Shown in pieces: positions 59,721-64,000 of a DNA stretch of 64,000 nucleotides; position 1 is the stretch's first letter; every line of letters starts with the position of its first letter. This DNA is from Candidatus Woesearchaeota archaeon. Lineage in GTDB: Archaea; Nanobdellota; Nanobdellia; Woesearchaeales; GCA-2686295. Where the stretch lies: NCBI GenBank assembly GCA_013202845.1, contig JABMPT010000012.1:1-64000 (forward strand). The letters are read 5' to 3'. The notes below the pieces were generated by a model, which saw only the letters and a program-made list of their open reading frames with translations, searched no databases and was not told the DNA's origin. The translations under genes were made by a program, and so were the position numbers.

Positions 59721-60340
59721 ATGTGGTCTCCTTTTTTATACTGTGTTTGTGACTGGAATGCGTTTGTTATGGATTCTACAACTTGTTTTGATCTTTCAAC
59801 ATAGCCATAGGGGTCTTTGGAATCTATCAAGTCAGGATTTCCTGAAAGTCTCTTAAGTTCCTCCTGTTGTTCATATAGTCTGTTTCTTTCTACTTGATTA
59901 AGATATTCTCCGCTTTGAACCTTTTCTAAAGTGTCTCTGAGTTTGTTGTAAACATTATAGTCGGTGTTTTGATAGAGTTCTCGAGTCCCTGCAAGCGCTT
60001 CTTCTATTGGTCCTCCATATGTTGGACCTCCCTGCTCTCTTGCCTCTTCCGAGATTCTCTCGGTTTCTACTACTTCTTCGAGGCTCTCTTCTGCTTGTTC
60101 TTCTTTCTCAGCCTTTTCTTCTTCTATCTCTCTAAGTGCAGGAATCTCTTGTCTTAGTTGCTCAAGGATCTCTTCTTCCTCTGCAGAAAGTTCTTCTGCG
60201 CCAGCCTGAAGCATCTCTTCTGCTTCCTTAAGCTCCTTCTTCTTTTTTTCCTCTAAGTCATTGAGTTCTTTTTCTTTCTTTCTCCTCAACTCTGCGAGGT
60301 TTTCAAGCCATTCCCTTCTTCTATCTGCAAGATTTACCAT
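59717..60340 (-). CDS. Coiled-coil protein of a three-gene operon
   Basis: 207 aa. Residues 1-110 are an almost continuous charged coiled coil (RRREWLENLAELRRKKEKEL, EEEEILEQLRQEI). A Gly-rich hinge (EQGGPTYGGPIEEAL) leads to a second helical part with KLRDTLEKVQSGEYLNQVER. No known domain recognised. The start lies inside the 3' end of the upstream gene, and its stop couples to the giant TIM barrel, so all three are made together. Confidence 0.68.
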   Translation of the reverse strand: MVNLADRRREWLENLAELRRKKEKELNDLEEKKKKELKEAEEMLQAGAEELSAEEEEILEQLRQEIPALREIEEEKAEKEEQAEESLEEVVETERISEEAREQGGPTYGGPIEEALAGTRELYQNTDYNVYNKLRDTLEKVQSGEYLNQVERNRLYEQQEELKRLSGNPDLIDSKDPYGYVERSKQVVESITNAFQSQTQYKKGDHI

Positions 60341-61887
60341 GTGATCATCTGGTGGCCTTTCTTGTAATTCTTATAGGTTTGATATGCATTGAAAGAAGCT
60401 ATTTTAATTGCTGCCTTACGGGCTTTATCTGTCACTTTAATTGGTTTGGAGGCTGGTTCTCTTTCTTCCTTTCCGCTGAATAATCCGCTTGGCAGAAGTG
60501 CTCCGAATAGTTCTCCTATTCCTCCAAAAACAGCAACAAATGGGTCTAATACTCCAAGGTTCATACTTCTCTTCTTTTTTTTCGTTTTTGGTTCAGGTTC
60601 TTCCAAATGTATATTCTCACCTGCTTCTTGTAGATATCCTTCCAGTTCATCTCCGAGAGCTTCCATCGCTGCTTTGACAGATCCATCAATAACACTGAAT
60701 AGTTTCATGCTCTCCTGTCTCTTGTATTTTTTGTAGTTCTCTATCTCTTTGTCTGACCAACCATAAATCCTTAGTTTGACTGATGCTCTTCCGACATGTA
60801 ATGGTCCTTTATGGGCGTATTGGTCTTGGTGAAAGCTCATATCAGGTCTTGTTCTGTATTCAAAAGTGCCGATGATTACAGGATGTGCGCCTGTTTTTGA
60901 TGGTTTTACAGCCATGATCTCTATTTCTGTCATTGAACCTTCAAAAGCTGCTATTAAGTCTGGACTCTCGATCTGTTTCTCACTCATCTGCATCCTTCTG
61001 ATATTCCTCAGGTATGGTTTTAGCCAGTCCATGTACATTTTTATAACAGCCCAGTGCTGCCTTAAGTATTTTAATTGGAATCTTCTTCTGTCCCTTAACT
61101 CCTTGTGTGTCTTATCCTTCCAGACAACATAGGATATTAATTTTCTCTTCAAAACGTTCTTTATAGCGGTGTTGTACTTCATTTCATCAACAACCTTGTC
61201 TACATCTTTTGCCTTGTATACATGTGTGTTGAAGAACAAATCAGGTAGTATTGTGAATCCTACTTGTTGTGCTAATCCATATACTGAAGATGGGTTTTTG
61301 CTTGCACCCTCTACCATATCGATGTACAGTCCTTTCAATGAGATATCTGCGCTTTTCATCTCTTCCCAGTTATCATACATAACAAGTCGCTCATCGATGA
61401 TCCTTAGTTCCCTGACTATCTGGAATAATTCTCTGACAAGTTTACCTATGGAGATGAGGTATTGGCTCACTGTTTCCTGCTGTATCTTCAATCTGCTCTG
61501 TGCAGCTCCCCAGAAAGCGCTTTGTTCTGAAGCTGAGAATACATCTGTTAATTTGTAAATCTGATGATATGACCAATCCCTTCTCAACTGGCTCAACATC
61601 CAGAAGTATATCTCCTCAACGGATGCTGTGAATGACTCGAGCATAAGCCAGAATCTTTTTGCAGGAGCAGGATAGCCAGTCGGAAAATAATCTGACATCT
61701 TTGCATCTATCTGTGGCTGTATATTTGCTTCCTCTGCGATTTCTTCATCTGCAAATCTCTCTGCTTCTTTGTCAGATAGATTTTTTATGAAGTTCTTCCT
61801 TGCTTTTGGATCCATAGGCTCAAGAACTTCTTTTCCTTTCTTGTTCCAAAACTCTGTCTCCAATAAATCTTTTGACCACTCTGACAT
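60334..61887 (-). CDS. Uncharacterised 517-aa protein, first of a three-gene operon
   Basis: 517 aa, mostly helical, Trp/Tyr-rich. Landmarks are PTGYPAPAKRFWLMLESFTA near 69, EEIYFWMLSQLRRDWSYHQI near 92, LKYLRQHWAVIKMYMDWLKP near 270, and a beta-containing region HPVIIGTFEYRTRPDMSFHQ near 338. A C-terminal Gly-rich hydrophobic stretch (PFVAVFGGIGELFGALLPSG) may insert into or touch a membrane. I do not recognise a family. It is coupled to the coiled-coil gene by a 7-base overlap. Confidence 0.7.
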   Translation of the reverse strand: MSEWSKDLLETEFWNKKGKEVLEPMDPKARKNFIKNLSDKEAERFADEEIAEEANIQPQIDAKMSDYFPTGYPAPAKRFWLMLESFTASVEEIYFWMLSQLRRDWSYHQIYKLTDVFSASEQSAFWGAAQSRLKIQQETVSQYLISIGKLVRELFQIVRELRIIDERLVMYDNWEEMKSADISLKGLYIDMVEGASKNPSSVYGLAQQVGFTILPDLFFNTHVYKAKDVDKVVDEMKYNTAIKNVLKRKLISYVVWKDKTHKELRDRRRFQLKYLRQHWAVIKMYMDWLKPYLRNIRRMQMSEKQIESPDLIAAFEGSMTEIEIMAVKPSKTGAHPVIIGTFEYRTRPDMSFHQDQYAHKGPLHVGRASVKLRIYGWSDKEIENYKKYKRQESMKLFSVIDGSVKAAMEALGDELEGYLQEAGENIHLEEPEPKTKKKKRSMNLGVLDPFVAVFGGIGELFGALLPSGLFSGKEEREPASKPIKVTDKARKAAIKIASFNAYQTYKNYKKGHQMITW

Positions 61888-61930
61888 TTTACCTATAATT
61901 CCTCGATTTTGCTCTTTATATTATTTTCGT

Positions 61931-63625
61931 TTAGTGATGATAATGAACCTCTCTTCTCTCTTTCAATTCCTTTATATGTGATATCTTTGTGTTTATCAGC
62001 TTGTCAAAATCATATGATATATCTTCAAGCATTATGGCCATGTGATTTCCTCCAAGTAAATGGGGCATTATGACATAATCAGCTCCTTTATCGTATAATT
62101 GCAATGCATCCTCTATATCCATTGTTGTCACTATTATTATTGCATGCGCGTTCACATGCCTGATTTTTTGTATTAAGAGTTTGGCTGCGTTGATATCAGG
62201 AATTGTTGAGATGACCATCTCGACTTGATGAAGCTTTAGCTTCTCTAGTATTTCAGTATCTCCAGCGTCACCATAGATACATGGTTGTTTTGATCTTATA
62301 AGTTTCTTTATAATGTCAGGATTGAAATCCACTATCAGGTATTCTTTGTTTATTTTTCTCAATGATTTGGCGATGCTGTAGCCCATCCTGTCATAACCTA
62401 TCAGAACGACTTTATGTTCTGGATGTTCATCCATATAAGTCAATTCCCTATTTGTCTTGCTGAAACTTTCAAAGAACCTCAAGTATTTTTTTAATTTCTC
62501 ATATATCTGGCTATCGAATTTTATGAAGTAAGTAGATGCGGTAATTGTTATTGTTGCTAGAAGTGTTGTTATTGACAGAAATTCGTTGTTCACATGTCCA
62601 AGGATGGCTCCTTGTGCGATTATTATGAGTGAGAATTCTGAGGTCTGTGCAAGAGTTGCGCTTGTCATGAATGCTGTTTTTCTCTTGTAACCGAAGAAGC
62701 TCAGGATTGATGTTATCAATAATGGTTTGAATACTATTATGACTGCTGTTAGGACTATTAATGTTGGTATCCAGAAACTGATATTTGTGAACACTAGCTT
62801 CATACCTAATGACACAAAGAATATTGTTGCGAAAAAGTCTCTTAAAGAGCGAACTTTGCTCTCAATCTCCATATTGTATGGCAGGTTTGCCAGTGATACT
62901 CCTGCTAGGAAAGCTCCTATTGCTATTGAGAGACCTAGAACTACTCCTAGCATTCCAAATGAGAAGCAGACTGTAATCGCTATAAGGAATAGAATTTCTT
63001 GTGATCTTGCAGCCACCTTGAATATGGGCGGAAAGATGAATCTGCCGCTTACATATACTAGTCCTATTAGTCCAAACACTTTCAGGAGTGCTTCTATGAG
63101 CAAGAAGGTAGAAAAATTGCCGATTGTTTGTAGGGATGATATGGCTAGTATGGCAAAGAGGTCTTCCATCAAAAGAATTCCAATTACAATCCTCCCGTGG
63201 AGGGTGTCCAGTTCATTCTTGTCAGCCAGCAGCTTAATGACAACCATTGTGCTGCTGAAACTAACTATCAATCCAAGATATATTAACTCTTCACTCACAA
63301 AGCCTAGCCATACCCCCACAACTACTCCGACTAGGAACATGGTTACTATTTGAATTATGCTTCCTATGATAACGACGTGACCAATATCTTTCAGTTTTCT
63401 AAAGTCCAGTTCAAGACCGACGACAAATAACAAGAAGGCGACTCCAATCTCAGATAAAGTGGTGATGACTTCATAATCAGTTATCCAACCAAAACCGACA
63501 GGCCCGATTATTATACCTGCAAGTATGTATAGAGGTATTAATGGTTGCTTTAGAAGTCTACCAATATAACCCAGAATAGTCGCGAAAATTATTATAATCC
63601 CTATGTCGAAAAAAATATTAGTCAC
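61931..63625 (-). CDS. Kef-type (CPA2) cation/proton antiporter with RCK domain
   Basis: 564 aa from a GTG at 63625, with GAGGTG upstream. About 12 hydrophobic helices include PVGFGWITDYEVITTLSEIG, FLLFVVGLELDFRKLK and IGAFLAGVSLANLPYNMEIE, typical of monovalent cation/proton antiporters. A cytoplasmic TrkA-N Rossmann domain follows near residue 407 (KVVLIGYDRMGYSIAK, IYGDAGDTEILEKLKL). It exchanges K or Na for protons, gated by nucleotide binding. Normal length for KefB/C relatives. Confidence 0.92.
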   Translation of the reverse strand: MTNIFFDIGIIIIFATILGYIGRLLKQPLIPLYILAGIIIGPVGFGWITDYEVITTLSEIGVAFLLFVVGLELDFRKLKDIGHVVIIGSIIQIVTMFLVGVVVGVWLGFVSEELIYLGLIVSFSSTMVVIKLLADKNELDTLHGRIVIGILLMEDLFAILAISSLQTIGNFSTFLLIEALLKVFGLIGLVYVSGRFIFPPIFKVAARSQEILFLIAITVCFSFGMLGVVLGLSIAIGAFLAGVSLANLPYNMEIESKVRSLRDFFATIFFVSLGMKLVFTNISFWIPTLIVLTAVIIVFKPLLITSILSFFGYKRKTAFMTSATLAQTSEFSLIIIAQGAILGHVNNEFLSITTLLATITITASTYFIKFDSQIYEKLKKYLRFFESFSKTNRELTYMDEHPEHKVVLIGYDRMGYSIAKSLRKINKEYLIVDFNPDIIKKLIRSKQPCIYGDAGDTEILEKLKLHQVEMVISTIPDINAAKLLIQKIRHVNAHAIIIVTTMDIEDALQLYDKGADYVIMPHLLGGNHMAIMLEDISYDFDKLINTKISHIKELKERREVHYHH

Positions 63626-63699
63626 TGAACACCTCTTTTTAGTTGTCTCTTATAGTATTCTTATACTTAATACTATATAAATTTTATTAAATTTGTTGT

Positions 63700-64000
63700 C
63701 TAGAACCAGTCTTTTTTCTTAAAATAAATGGTTAAGAATATCATTGAGGCAATAATCAAACCCCATGCAAACAAATAACCATATTTCCAAGATATTTCAG
63801 GCATGAACCTGAAGTTCATACCATAAAGGCCTGTGATAAGAGTTGGAACCAATACCAATGAACCAAAAGCAGTCATTTTTTTCATGTTTGTGTTTAGGGT
63901 ATTTGAAACGCTGCTAAGATATATATCCAAAGAACCGGTAAGAATATCCCTGTAAGTTGCCACCATGTCAATCAGTTGGATAGTGTCGTCGTAAACATAC
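63700..64000 (-). CDS. CorA-type magnesium transporter, C-terminal part (runs off the window)
   Basis: The open frame continues past base 64000, with YVYDDTIQLIDMVATYR at the edge. The visible 100 residues hold the end of the long cytoplasmic helix (LDIYLSSVSNTLNTNMKKMT), the two pore helices, and the signature YGMNF (the GMN selectivity loop), then a charged KKKDWF tail. It transports Mg or related divalent ions as a pentamer. Confidence 0.92.
   Translation of the reverse strand, partial: YVYDDTIQLIDMVATYRDILTGSLDIYLSSVSNTLNTNMKKMTAFGSLVLVPTLITGLYGMNFRFMPEISWKYGYLFAWGLIIASMIFLTIYFKKKDWF

Overview
The window reads as a piece of an AT-rich archaeal chromosome, most likely from a DPANN lineage (Woesearchaeota/Pacearchaeota type). 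Pointers are TATA-box promoters with many near-leaderless starts, GGTGAT-type ribosome sites, an Orc1/Cdc6 protein, TrmB-family regulators, an archaeal-type triosephosphate isomerase, class III (pilin/archaellin-type) signal peptides, the Era-like GTPase/DUF2073/DUF2072 gene set, and many small zinc-ribbon proteins. The lineage call is inference; no rRNA is present.

Region 1 (1-29.4 kb, nearly all minus strand) is the remarkable part. It holds 16 complete genes and one truncated gene for a family of about 340-500 aa proteins, one of them a double-length fusion. Each ends in the phosphohistidine swivelling domain of PEP synthase/PPDK/rifampicin phosphotransferase (GG[IL][TL][CST]HxA..[SA]RE....C), and none has an ATP-grasp domain. 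Most neighbours overlap by exactly ATGA. The array forms three operons. Operon A (29342 down to 18497) has seven members and ends in a DMT transporter fused to a flavokinase. Operon B (17572 down to 14092) has a HAD-like phosphatase gene and two members, with a TrmB regulator reading away from it. Operon C (12432 off the left edge) has a calcineurin-like phosphoesterase gene, the double-length member and at least seven more genes, again with a divergent TrmB regulator that carries three effector domains. Relics of further copies lie at 8556-8705 and 29339-29389. The repeated plan of sugar-sensor regulator, phosphatase and swivel-domain proteins suggests an undescribed phosphotransfer system whose kinase acts in trans.

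Region 2 (29.4-44.8 kb) is mostly housekeeping: a RecB/Cas4-like nuclease, IleRS, a Nudix hydrolase, NAD kinase, an MBL-fold secreted hydrolase, thioredoxin (apparent AUC start), an Lgt homologue, triosephosphate isomerase, pilin-like proteins, an MscS-like membrane protein, Cdc6, three tiny tandem ORFs with strong ribosome sites, a Sua5/YrdC protein, rubredoxin-like and ferredoxin proteins, and tRNA-Val(CAC).

Region 3 (44.9-64 kb) has a GT2 glycosyltransferase, TatD nuclease, the GTPase/DUF2073/DUF2072 operon (DUF2072 apparently starts at AUU), a cysteine-stripped peroxiredoxin-like protein, two pilin-like genes, secF-secD, a second tRNA-Val (GAC anticodon, unusual C33) followed by a chain of hairpins ending in a copy of the tRNA 3' end, a methyltransferase, a nitroreductase, a large acidic protein, a surface protein, a nucleotidyltransferase, a three-gene operon around a giant TIM-barrel protein, a Kef-type antiporter and a partial CorA.
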